Positions 24,242-32,594 of a stretch of DNA of 35,890 nucleotides are shown one piece after another (position 1 is the first letter of the stretch; each line of letters begins with the position of its first letter). Where the stretch lies: assembly GCA_947570615.1 (NCBI GenBank), contig CANOVJ010000043.1, positions 1 to 35,890 of the forward strand. Reading direction: 5' to 3'. The translations under genes were made by a program, and so were the position numbers. This DNA is from an uncultured Lachnospiraceae bacterium. Its GTDB lineage: Bacteria > Bacillota > Clostridia > Lachnospirales > Lachnospiraceae. Below the pieces are notes generated by a model. The model was not told the DNA's origin and ran no database searches. It worked only from the letters and a program-made list of their open reading frames with translations.

Positions 24242-25333
24242 TTAATATTTATAAACCGCTCTAATAACACCATGCCTCAATATCGGGGTTCTTTTGGAAT
24301 ACGGATTCTCCGGAAACCACATATAGCCGCATGACGTTTCTATATCAAATTTATTCTCTTCAAAAAAGGCTTTAATGGCTTCATAAGCAAATTCCTGATG
24401 ATATGTACAGACAAAGCACTTTATACGTGGTGACCTATTAATCGTTTGTATTCCACCACTTAACGCGTAAAGTTCTTCTCCTTCAATGTCCATTTTCAAA
24501 ACATCAATCACTTCATTTTTCATTTCTCTATCAATTGTAGTCGTTGTTCTGTTTTCATAATCAGAAAGATTTTTCTGGATAATAACAACTTTTTCTTTAT
24601 ATGGTTCAAATGTATACTTTAATGCCTCCACCCAATTATCGTCGGGCTCAAACAGATAGATTTTTTTAGCTTTGTCTATCAAAGACAACGAGAAATTTCC
24701 TTCTGCTGCACCAGCATCCAATATAACTAAATCATCCCCCAGCCTATCGATATCTTCCACATACCTGTGCGGGGATTTTATATCCTGCTCCATACATAAC
24801 CATTTAAAATACTGCCTGGCCTTTTTCATCGTATTAAAAGTTCTGGAAAAAAACATTTTCTTTTCGTTATAAATGGCATAAAATAAGTTTTTACCCAAAT
24901 CGTATCTAATCTCACATTCCAGGTCAGCATAATCAGTTACAAATGAATAATTGAACACATGTAACGGATTATCCTCCAGGTATCTGGCAATCTCTCTCTG
25001 CTCAATGTCTCCTGAATTCCAATATCTGTCCATGATTTGCAGTCTTTGAATAAAATTTTCTTCTATCCTGACCCCATCAGCCAGCATACTATCCTGCAAC
25101 TGCTTTAATATTGCTTCTTTATAAGAATTGGCAAGAGCTAAATAGCAGTTTTTTTCATCCTGTAATTTGCTCGGCGGATATACCTTCTTCCCCCCGAACA
25201 GACTGCCCCATAAAGCCATATCATTATCAATATAACCTTTTATATTCAACTTCTCCATAATATGTCCATAATTGCGGTACATTCGCTGTGCTATTTTCCC
25301 TGTTCCCCAAATGTAATATTTTCTACTTTCCAA
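24242..25333 (-). CDS. FkbM-family methyltransferase with N-terminal Rossmann module
   Basis: Residues about 4-105 are the shared module: YYIWGTGKIAQRMY, GYIDND, and a later hydrophobic strand. From about residue 195 an FkbM-type SAM-dependent methyltransferase follows, with VILDAGAAEGNFSLSLID as the SAM loop, YLFEPDDNW as the second strand acid, and LKMDIEGEELYALSGG as the family signature. Such enzymes typically O-methylate sugars of surface glycans or natural products. The start is TTG at 25333 with GAGG eight bases upstream. It follows the fucosyltransferase-like gene by 18 bases and is separated from the anchored module gene by an equally short gap, so all are one transcript. Confidence 0.85.
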   Translation of the reverse strand: MESRKYYIWGTGKIAQRMYRNYGHIMEKLNIKGYIDNDMALWGSLFGGKKVYPPSKLQDEKNCYLALANSYKEAILKQLQDSMLADGVRIEENFIQRLQIMDRYWNSGDIEQREIARYLEDNPLHVFNYSFVTDYADLECEIRYDLGKNLFYAIYNEKKMFFSRTFNTMKKARQYFKWLCMEQDIKSPHRYVEDIDRLGDDLVILDAGAAEGNFSLSLIDKAKKIYLFEPDDNWVEALKYTFEPYKEKVVIIQKNLSDYENRTTTTIDREMKNEVIDVLKMDIEGEELYALSGGIQTINRSPRIKCFVCTYHQEFAYEAIKAFFEENKFDIETSCGYMWFPENPYSKRTPILRHGVIRAVYKY

Positions 25334-25351
25334 TCTGTTTTCCTCATTTCT

Positions 25352-26536
25352 CTACTTATAAAATCCGTCATCATAAACTAAAATATCTTTATATTTTCCC
25401 TGATTCCTTACAAGTGCAGCCATAGTTCCCCCACACATGCAATTAGCTACAATACCATCACAGATTGATAACATTTCTATCACCGTGCAATATTCCAGGC
25501 CTCGTAAATAACCATCGTTTTCACGTGGAAATTTTATTTTCATGAGAGGCATATCATACCGATCTGTTCTGTATTGCTCCGAATATATTAACTTATTCCC
25601 CATTCGTTCACTGAATATTTTCAAAAACTCACCGTCCTCCGTTGCAAGGTAGACCAAATCATAACATTTAGATTCTATTTTCCTCCAAACATCATTTATT
25701 ACATCATTTACAGGATGCGTAACAGGATGGCGCGACGGACAGCTTTTAAAATCCGTCCCGCGCATTAATACTCCTAATATTCTTTTCTTTTTCCAGCCCA
25801 ATCTTTCTTTTTCATTGCGAACTCTCTCCGCAAGAACTGAACTCGCACAAAAAAAATCAGCATATAACCTTCCAAGCTCTACATGAGGCAGATATTTGGC
25901 TTTATCCTCTGAAAAAATATCACCGATACGTTCTCTGTCCCACTCCGTCCCAAACTTACTTAATATCACATTTTCAGAACCGTAAGCCTCTTCCAGAGAG
26001 TAGCTGGATGGCTGCTCATAATACATCTCCCAGATATTACACTTCCCATAGTTTTCAGTTCCTGCATATTCTGTATAATAATTCTTCATATCTATTAAAA
26101 ACTCATAGCCATTTCGCCTTGCATAATGATATGTTCTGACTGCCCTGTTGAAAAAATTATAAAATCCGTTACTCTTTTCCTGCCAATGGGCCCTCAAAAT
26201 AAAAAAATATATTTCTGGGTTTTTATTTCCAAATGACATTTGTCGTTCTTGTGCAAACTCATCAACAAAGTGAACTATTCTTTCTTCGGGAATTTCATGA
26301 TCAACAATCAGTGTATTTTTAATTTCCTCAAACCATAAATATCCGGTCGTAACCAAAATCTTTTCAAAGTTTAGCCTCAGTCCATCCTCAATTGTATAAA
26401 ATCCATATTGGGGGGTGGATCTTTCCCATTTTCGATCTATAATCCCTGCCACTTTATAAATAGTCGGGATCCAGTATCTGTTCTTTTGGTAAATTTCACC
26501 ACAACCGTACACCAGAATCTGTTCTTTTCTCCCCAT
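25352..26536 (-). CDS. Fucosyltransferase-like glycosyltransferase (GT11/GT23-type) with N-terminal Rossmann module
   Basis: The N-terminal 95 residues are the shared module (ILVYGCGEIYQKN, GIIDRK, KILVTTGYLWF). The rest resembles the GT-B superfamily of alpha-fucosyltransferases. VLMRGTDFKS near residue 255 takes the place of the H-x-R-R-G-D-Y donor motif, YLATEDGEFLKIF is a typical following strand-helix, and VANCMCGGTMAALV near the C-terminus is a second conserved region. Fucose as donor is only suggested by family; motif changes mean another deoxysugar is possible. The ATG at 26536 is preferred because AGGG precedes it by six bases; an ATG at 26563 overlaps the stop of the GT2 gene before it. 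A C6 run inside the gene is in frame. Confidence 0.65.
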   Translation of the reverse strand: MGRKEQILVYGCGEIYQKNRYWIPTIYKVAGIIDRKWERSTPQYGFYTIEDGLRLNFEKILVTTGYLWFEEIKNTLIVDHEIPEERIVHFVDEFAQERQMSFGNKNPEIYFFILRAHWQEKSNGFYNFFNRAVRTYHYARRNGYEFLIDMKNYYTEYAGTENYGKCNIWEMYYEQPSSYSLEEAYGSENVILSKFGTEWDRERIGDIFSEDKAKYLPHVELGRLYADFFCASSVLAERVRNEKERLGWKKKRILGVLMRGTDFKSCPSRHPVTHPVNDVINDVWRKIESKCYDLVYLATEDGEFLKIFSERMGNKLIYSEQYRTDRYDMPLMKIKFPRENDGYLRGLEYCTVIEMLSICDGIVANCMCGGTMAALVRNQGKYKDILVYDDGFYK

Positions 26537-26556
26537 ATCTATCCCTGCTTTCGTTT

Positions 26557-27567
26557 TCACCATTCATATAATTGATATTTACGGATATAATATGCCAACA
26601 TGAAAAAACTCTTCCTTACACAAAAATATTCTATCCTTTCTCCCCCTTTCCCATATGTTATCGCATCCTTATAAAATATGTCCTCCGAAAGCATTTTATA
26701 GAGCTTATGAATATTAACCGTATATCGCCGTTGTGTTTGAACTTTTGAATTTAAACATAGCCTGATTTGCTCCAAATATGATTTGCAAAAAAGTATCTTA
26801 TCCTTATCACTAATTTGATTGTGATTGGTTAATTGATATAGCAAAATATAAGTCTTGTATATGTTCGCATAATTATAATTTCTACTTTGTTTAGATAACG
26901 AATTGCAGGTATCTTTCCGATAGTAGTACATAACCCTCTTTTGAACATAAATTTTTTTACAACGCAGTATATAACTCAGGCAAAAGTAAATATCTTCATA
27001 ATACTTCCATTTTTCATTAAACCTGATTCCATATTGCTCTATAATGCTTTTTTTATAAACCTTAGTTCCAATTGCATGCAAAGTACTTGAGTTGAACAGT
27101 CTCATCATAATACCATTCAGCTCACCATACTGAAACACTGTGTCATTTATGAATGGATAATATTGTTTTTCTTTTACTTTTCCGTTATTTTTAACATTCT
27201 GATATCCGCACAGATACGCATCAACAAAATCCTTGTCTAACCTGGACACCGCATTCTCCAGATAATCAGATTCAATATAGTCATCACTGTCAACAAAGAG
27301 AATATATTCTCCTTTAGCAAGATCCATCCCCGCATTTCTTGCTGACGAAACTCCTTTATTCTTTTGATGAACACATAAAATGTTATCGTTTTTACGAGAA
27401 TACTCATCACATAGTTCTTCACTTCCATCATCGGATCCATCATCAACAAGAATGATTTCCGTGTTTTTATATGTCTGATTTAGAACACTTTCCACACAAA
27501 CTGTAATATAACTTTTTGATTGATAAACGGGAATGACAATGCTAACCATTTTTCTAATATATTCCAT
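26557..27567 (-). CDS. GT2 glycosyltransferase without the Rossmann module
   Basis: This is a compact family 2 transferase of 336 residues. VSIVIPVYQSKSYITVCV begins the GT-A domain, DDGSDDGS is the nucleotide loop and FVDSDDY the metal site. The C-terminal 150 residues are a helical region rich in K and Y that ends at YEW, with no module. It is one of only a few proteins in the block lacking the module. Start choice between ATG 27567 and ATG 27549 is open; neither has a strong ribosome site and both keep the complete domain. It overlaps nothing and lies 16 bases after the GT4 gene. Sugar specificity is unknown. Confidence 0.85.
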   Translation of the reverse strand: MEYIRKMVSIVIPVYQSKSYITVCVESVLNQTYKNTEIILVDDGSDDGSEELCDEYSRKNDNILCVHQKNKGVSSARNAGMDLAKGEYILFVDSDDYIESDYLENAVSRLDKDFVDAYLCGYQNVKNNGKVKEKQYYPFINDTVFQYGELNGIMMRLFNSSTLHAIGTKVYKKSIIEQYGIRFNEKWKYYEDIYFCLSYILRCKKIYVQKRVMYYYRKDTCNSLSKQSRNYNYANIYKTYILLYQLTNHNQISDKDKILFCKSYLEQIRLCLNSKVQTQRRYTVNIHKLYKMLSEDIFYKDAITYGKGGERIEYFCVRKSFFMLAYYIRKYQLYEW

Positions 27568-27583
27568 AGCCTTTTACTTAAAT

Positions 27584-28786
27584 TTAAGCCTTCCTAATAC
27601 AATTTTTCCTGTACTTATGGTTTTCGATAACATATGTATATAACTGCACAAGTTTTACCACTACCTTTTCTGGCTTCAGTTTATCTATCCGTCTCTTTGC
27701 CCATTTTCCCATTTTCAGCTTATCGGCTTCGCTCATGGAAACTGCCGTCTGCATTTTATCCAGCAAATCCTGAGCATCCCCTATCCTGCACAGCAGGCCA
27801 TTTTTACCATGTACAATCAGTTGTTCGAAACTTGCACCGTCCGTCCCTATCACTACTCTTTCAAAAAACATTGCCTCAATACATGCGTTCGATAAATTCT
27901 CCATTAGTGAAGGCAGAACCACAAAATCAGCATTACGAATAACAGGATAAAGTTGTCTGTGTCCCAACGCATTTGAAATAATAATTCTGTCAGCATTTTT
28001 TCCTGCTTTTTCATGCAATATTTGTATTGGACTCTGTCCACAAATGCTTCCTGCATTCCCGATAAAAACGAAAAAGTAGTCAGGATTATCCTCTAAGAAT
28101 TTTCCGAGAATTTCTGCAATAACCAAAATCCCTTTTTCTGCATATAGTGTTCCAAAAAACAATACATACTTTTTTTCTTTTAAATAGGAGTCAAAATACT
28201 CGTAATCATATTCCTCCACATCATTTAAAAAAGGAGATTCTATTACTTTTACGCTTCTGTGACAATCATTGCCAAATGCTATGGCGTTATTTTTGCTTGG
28301 TGAAAAAATTGCATTACATTTTTTTGATGACAGTTTTTCAATAAAGGCAATTAATTTTACCGTTGTCGGAGAATATGTCTGATAGGATGAAAATGCCGTC
28401 CTGGCATAAGAAGACAGCCTTAGCACCGACGGAACATTTTCATGGTAAAACAAGGCGATCCCATATAATGAAGTGAATTGGATAATATCAATATCCGTTT
28501 GCTTTAGCAAATCCTTTATTTTAGAATTTAACGAATAACCTGTCCGCAATGCATATAATACATAATTCCATGCCGGTGACTTATAATTGCGATATATTCG
28601 TACTCCCACTGTCCAGATTTCTATCCCCTGCTCTACCCTATAGTCATCCCATTCTCCCGCAGCAAGAATAATTGGCTTATGGCCCAACTGTACCAATGCC
28701 AGAGATACACGATATAAATAGTTGGGGAAACCGGTGGTCGGTCGTCCCCGTTTAGGATAATCCGTTGATACAAATAGTATATTCAT
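27584..28786 (-). CDS. GT4 glycosyltransferase
   Basis: A 400-residue GT-B family 4 transferase. MNILFVSTDYPKRGRPTTGF opens the N-terminal domain and the C-terminal domain has FGTLYAEKGI, the E-x7-E signature in ENLSNACIEAM and ASFEQLI after it. The ATG at 28786 has TGAGG eight bases upstream and sits at the true domain start; the frame is open to 28810 and would overlap the preceding stop. It shares ENLSNACIEAM and ASFEQLI exactly with the GT4 product of 32595-33845, so the two are probably paralogues with related donors. It has no Rossmann module. Confidence 0.85.
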   Translation of the reverse strand: MNILFVSTDYPKRGRPTTGFPNYLYRVSLALVQLGHKPIILAAGEWDDYRVEQGIEIWTVGVRIYRNYKSPAWNYVLYALRTGYSLNSKIKDLLKQTDIDIIQFTSLYGIALFYHENVPSVLRLSSYARTAFSSYQTYSPTTVKLIAFIEKLSSKKCNAIFSPSKNNAIAFGNDCHRSVKVIESPFLNDVEEYDYEYFDSYLKEKKYVLFFGTLYAEKGILVIAEILGKFLEDNPDYFFVFIGNAGSICGQSPIQILHEKAGKNADRIIISNALGHRQLYPVIRNADFVVLPSLMENLSNACIEAMFFERVVIGTDGASFEQLIVHGKNGLLCRIGDAQDLLDKMQTAVSMSEADKLKMGKWAKRRIDKLKPEKVVVKLVQLYTYVIENHKYRKNCIRKA

Positions 28787-28799
28787 TTTATCTGCCTCA

Positions 28800-29930
28800 T
28801 TATATTGCATCCACTATCAGTTCTCTCAATCTGCTGTATAGTAAATAATCCACATCCCTTTTTAATCCCTTCTCCATAAGCTGTACTTCTATCTCATTTT
28901 CATACTCAGTAGAAGAGATAATTACCATATCCTTACTGGCACCCAATTTTTCCGGATTACATATTCTGATTCCGTCCATGTAATTTCCCCATACTTTTTC
29001 ATCATTGTCCCAAATCTGTGCTATACGAATACCAGCTTTTTTTAAAATACTGATCACCTGCATTCCCATCACGCCGCATCCGAATACTGAATAACATTCA
29101 CAGGGCAAAATCTTTCTTATTTTCGTTAAAATACTGTCATCCAGGTCAAGTATGCCACTCGTCAAAATACTCTGCATTCGGTATTTATATCGGTCACGGA
29201 CATTTTCAAGTTCTATAAGCTCTTTCCACTCCGCTTTCTCGCAGTCTGAAAGTTCTCTGTTTCTTTTCAGGGCAAGGAGCGACACCTTCTTTCTCTCCAT
29301 CAGATGAATGTCGAGCATCTCATCTTTTGTGGAGATTCCTCCATAACTGAAATTACACAACACTTTGTCTGTAACTGCAACAGACACATAGTTATCAAAC
29401 ATCCTCAACAACCAGTCATAGTCTGCCGCAATCTGAAATTGCGTATCAAACTTTCCATATTCTTCAAAAAGTGATCTTCTGACAAACATCGCCGGATGGG
29501 AAAATCCCATCCTGATACGAAGTTGTTGTTTCATCTTTTTTTCTTTAATATGGCTTCTTGTAATATGCCCATTTTGATGAATATACATCTCTCCACATAA
29601 AATCTGCATTCCATCCTTCACAAACTGTGTTGCGACTTCAGATAAAATATTCTCCGGATACCAGTCATCACTGTTTAAAAACGCTACTATTTCTCCGGTT
29701 GCCCGTTCAAGTCCTTTATTCATAGCATCATAAATACCCTGATCTGATTCGCTTACCCAATACGAAATATTCTTCGCATATTTTTTTATGATTTTTAACG
29801 TCCCATCTGTGGAACCGCCATCGATCACTATGTATTCCACATTTGGGTAGTCCTGTTGTATTACACTTTTAATTGTCCTTTCAATTGTCGTTTCACTGTT
29901 ACAACATACTGTAATAATTGAAAATTTCAT
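28800..29930 (-). CDS. GT2 glycosyltransferase (WcaA-like) with C-terminal Rossmann module
   Basis: The GT-A domain opens with FSIITVCCNSETTIERTI and carries IDGGSTDGT and the metal site FLNSDDW, the pattern of the WcaA-like subgroup of family 2. The acceptor half ends near residue 245. The shared module follows from YSVFGCGVMGMQVISIL, with QIWDND as second strand and DMVIISSTEYE as late strand; it lacks the W-linker found in other C-terminal copies. It follows the previous GT2 gene by 18 bases and precedes the GT4 gene by 13. Nucleotide-sugar substrate not determinable. Confidence 0.85.
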   Translation of the reverse strand: MKFSIITVCCNSETTIERTIKSVIQQDYPNVEYIVIDGGSTDGTLKIIKKYAKNISYWVSESDQGIYDAMNKGLERATGEIVAFLNSDDWYPENILSEVATQFVKDGMQILCGEMYIHQNGHITRSHIKEKKMKQQLRIRMGFSHPAMFVRRSLFEEYGKFDTQFQIAADYDWLLRMFDNYVSVAVTDKVLCNFSYGGISTKDEMLDIHLMERKKVSLLALKRNRELSDCEKAEWKELIELENVRDRYKYRMQSILTSGILDLDDSILTKIRKILPCECYSVFGCGVMGMQVISILKKAGIRIAQIWDNDEKVWGNYMDGIRICNPEKLGASKDMVIISSTEYENEIEVQLMEKGLKRDVDYLLYSRLRELIVDAI

Positions 29931-29948
29931 TTCTTATCTCTTATTTCC

Positions 29949-31133
29949 CTATAAAAATTCAAAACCATATTTTTCTTTTAAATATTTTTTACTTTCTCTT
30001 ATTCTCATTTCATCAAAACGTATTGCTTCATAACGTTTCCCCAATTCTCCTTCTAACAGCTTATGGTCATGTACCAGACATTTTATCCCCATATTGCCAA
30101 CTTTAAACCCCTGCATATTGGCACGATAGATAAATTCTATATCCTCATTCACAAAAATTTTTTCATCGTACCCGTTCATCTTCATAAAAAAATCTTTTCG
30201 CATCAGCGAAGCGCCTCCCGAGGTATATGTACACAGCATCGGTTCCCACATATCTCTCCCTTCACAGAATTGCATATCATTCAGGCAGGTAAGTTTCTTA
30301 TTTCCTGATTCATCAAATACAAACTCCAGATTACTGCCATAATTAACAACCCTTCTCACCCGTGCATTATAATAGGGAAGTCCCCAGATGCTACAGCCCA
30401 GTTGACTGATATCCTGGTTCATCTTTAAAACCGGATTTCCTGTGAGGTACATATCGTTGTCGAGCTGAAAGATCCATTCGGTTTTGCATTCCCTGTTAGT
30501 CATATTCTTGCCAATCGGAATCGGATAGTGTCTGTCAAATTTCAGAACTCTCCACGCCAATTTCATTCTCTGCAGTTTTCGCTCTAAAATGCGATATTCC
30601 TCCTGATCTGACCCATTGTCTCCAATCAATATTTCTCCCTTATATTCCGGCATAAACTCCTCGATTGAAGCAAGCAGCCTCACAGTCAACTCTGCCCTGT
30701 TGTAGGCTAATATGGAGACGGTCATATTTTCGCCATTTTCTCCGACATCTGTTCGGCTTCCCTGGAATATGTTTGAATATGATGCCAGGTAGTCTTTCCT
30801 GTGCTGGATTGCATATCTGCCATCTACAACCTCCACATCTTTTAGCTCTGGGCTTGCCTTTATCTGCTTATATATTTCATCAAAAGCCGCCGAAGTAACC
30901 ATAATTACAAAATCATGATCCTCTTTTAGATGTATAAGTTCATTAAAACTTCTTACCTGAAAAGATCTGCCTGCTACTTCAATCTGTTTCCCATGCTTAT
31001 TGATGTCATTATCAATCACAGCAAGTATCCTTCCACATAAATCTTCTTCTGCCCAGAAATATTTGCGCAGTTCGAAAATCTTTCCGGCTCCAAAGCATAT
31101 TATCAGTTTATTCTTTAACCGCTCCTTTTTCAT
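29949..31133 (-). CDS. GT2 glycosyltransferase with N-terminal Rossmann module
   Basis: The first roughly 115 residues are the shared module (LIICFGAGKIFELRKYF, AVIDND, DFVIMVTSAAF). A family 2 domain follows from about residue 137: MTVSILAYNRAELTVRLL, the loop GDNGSDQEEY and the metal site QLDNDMYL. Near the C-terminus are acceptor-domain features (NEDIEFIYRANMQGFKVG). ATG at 31133 follows GGGGAA. The 81-bp gap to the WcbI-like gene upstream is A+T rich and shows no clear promoter. The domain order here is the reverse of that in the GT2 gene immediately downstream, although both are family 2 enzymes. Confidence 0.85.
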   Translation of the reverse strand: MKKERLKNKLIICFGAGKIFELRKYFWAEEDLCGRILAVIDNDINKHGKQIEVAGRSFQVRSFNELIHLKEDHDFVIMVTSAAFDEIYKQIKASPELKDVEVVDGRYAIQHRKDYLASYSNIFQGSRTDVGENGENMTVSILAYNRAELTVRLLASIEEFMPEYKGEILIGDNGSDQEEYRILERKLQRMKLAWRVLKFDRHYPIPIGKNMTNRECKTEWIFQLDNDMYLTGNPVLKMNQDISQLGCSIWGLPYYNARVRRVVNYGSNLEFVFDESGNKKLTCLNDMQFCEGRDMWEPMLCTYTSGGASLMRKDFFMKMNGYDEKIFVNEDIEFIYRANMQGFKVGNMGIKCLVHDHKLLEGELGKRYEAIRFDEMRIRESKKYLKEKYGFEFL

Positions 31134-31214
31134 TTTCCCCTTCTATCAGATGATTTTATATGTATTCTGTTTAATGTAATGACTCAATTACTAAAGTATT
31201 ATCCCTTACAGGTT

Positions 31215-32378
31215 TTATATTCCGAAACTCCACCACAAATATTCTCTGATATATTCGTCAAAATCCATATGATCGCACATTTTCCTTCCTGTCTGGCTTT
31301 TCCTGATTTCATATTCATTCCATTCCAGTTTCAGGCATTTTTTTACTGTCGGGTAAACCGGGTTTTCAAAATCGTCTAAAAATATATTTGTATGGAGGTC
31401 TTCTCCAACAATATTTATTTCTCTCAAAATATCGATACAAATTCTCTTGAATATGATATTGGCAGGATGCCCTCCATCATAAAATAACTTATTTTTTTTG
31501 TAATTTTCCATTATGAAATCGTATATTTTTATATCCCATGCTTTCTCCCTCTTTTTGATTTTATCCATATATTTATTGAAATTATCTATAATAACATTTC
31601 TCTCTAAAGCAGAATCACCTTTACAAAAAGCAATAATATCCTCCACTTTCATTCCCTTTTCTACGCATTTATCAATTATTATGTCAGCATGGGGAAACAT
31701 ACCATTTTTCTCTTTTGCATTATTGATCGCTTCATTCCTCCTGTTCCATGCTGCCTGAGGAAAAAATGCATTGCCCATCCCAAACAGATGGGGGATAATA
31801 ATTTCCTTCTTATTGTAGTTACCCCCCCCCAACCATTTTCCCCTGATATATACATCAGACAAAAGATAACCGTACTCATTATCCTCCTGTATGTCTTCGT
31901 GGATCCACAGGTCACAGTAATCGAAAACCTTATCAGCAATTTTTCCTTCTTTATTATTACATATTAGTGGATTGGGATAAAATTCATATTTTTCTGCAAA
32001 TTTGTTCGATGATTCCAGATAAGACTTGATAATATGCATATGGCAATTACCGTGCAAAAGAACCAATTTCTTATCAAGCCATTTATAATAAATATAATCA
32101 TCAAATTCAACTAATCCCAGTTCATTTAACTGACCAGCTAACTCCAGATAAGTTGATATCCTGCCTACAGCAATAACTATATATATTCCTCGTGTCATAT
32201 ATTTTGTAGTTGGCTCATGCACCGAATATCCCATAAACGTATTAATCTTCTTGTTATTATTAAAAAAACTCTCTATGGAAATACCCTGAGCACAAAGATT
32301 ATATGCACATTTTACAGCATCCTTTCCTGTTCCAAATATTGCAATACTTCGGTTTTGTAAGGCATTTATTGAAATCAT
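31215..32378 (-). CDS. WcbI-like polysaccharide biosynthesis enzyme with N-terminal Rossmann module and an in-frame G9 tract
   Basis: Residues about 9-100 are the shared module (IAIFGTGKDAVKCAYNL, a polar second strand, IYIVIAVGRIS). The remainder matches the WcbI family of capsule proteins, which have a GDSL/SGNH-like fold and were proposed to be acyl- or acetyltransferases binding CoA. LLHGNCHMHIIKSYL near residue 110 holds the signature G-N-C, and FYDGGHPAN near residue 300 holds the other catalytic histidine. A run of nine G (C9 at 31822-31830 on the plus strand) encodes L-G-G-G near residue 184, and an A8 run lies further on; both keep the frame here. ATG follows GGGAG by eight bases. 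It would acylate a sugar of the glycan, by inference from family. Confidence 0.75.
   Translation of the reverse strand: MISINALQNRSIAIFGTGKDAVKCAYNLCAQGISIESFFNNNKKINTFMGYSVHEPTTKYMTRGIYIVIAVGRISTYLELAGQLNELGLVEFDDYIYYKWLDKKLVLLHGNCHMHIIKSYLESSNKFAEKYEFYPNPLICNNKEGKIADKVFDYCDLWIHEDIQEDNEYGYLLSDVYIRGKWLGGGNYNKKEIIIPHLFGMGNAFFPQAAWNRRNEAINNAKEKNGMFPHADIIIDKCVEKGMKVEDIIAFCKGDSALERNVIIDNFNKYMDKIKKREKAWDIKIYDFIMENYKKNKLFYDGGHPANIIFKRICIDILREINIVGEDLHTNIFLDDFENPVYPTVKKCLKLEWNEYEIRKSQTGRKMCDHMDFDEYIREYLWWSFGI
31822..31830. repeat. Homopolymer C9 (G9 in the coding strand) inside the WcbI-like gene
   Basis: Nine consecutive C on the plus strand sit in the middle of the WcbI-like coding region, read in frame as TTG-GGG-GGG-GGT. 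It is the longest G/C homopolymer I see in the window. Gain or loss of one base would shift the frame about halfway through the protein, so it is a candidate contingency tract. Confidence 0.8.
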
Positions 32379-32462
32379 ATATACAACTCCCGAACATAAT
32401 TATCATTTCGTTTACCTATGCAATTACAGTAATATTAAAATATGAATAAATATGGTTCACGA

Positions 32463-32588
32463 TTATATCTCTCCAGAGGTATCCGTTTGCCTCATGTACA
32501 AGTCTAAAGCAGGAATCATATTGTTATTTCGCACTTGCTCATAAAACCATTCCTGCCTGTCCAATCCAGTATACCAAATGACGATCAC
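32463..32588 (-). other. Short open fragment in the 216-bp spacer, possible gene remnant
   Basis: The spacer 32379-32594 has no recognised gene. On the minus strand, right after the GT4 stop and in the same frame, 41 further codons run without a stop from a GTG at 32588 to TAA at 32463. The peptide contains DRQEWFYEQVRNNNMIP and looks protein-like, with a balanced residue mix. The 10-base word CCATTCCTGC occurs both at the GT4 end and within this fragment. It may be the tail of a lost gene joined by recombination, or chance. No ribosome site convincingly supports translation. Confidence 0.25.
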
Positions 32589-32594
32589 TATAGA

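Noticed and set aside
31134-31214. Promoter upstream of the N-terminal-module GT2 gene
   Set aside because: A TTGAGT box with 17-base spacing leads only to TACATA, a poor -10 match in A+T-rich DNA, so I do not call it.
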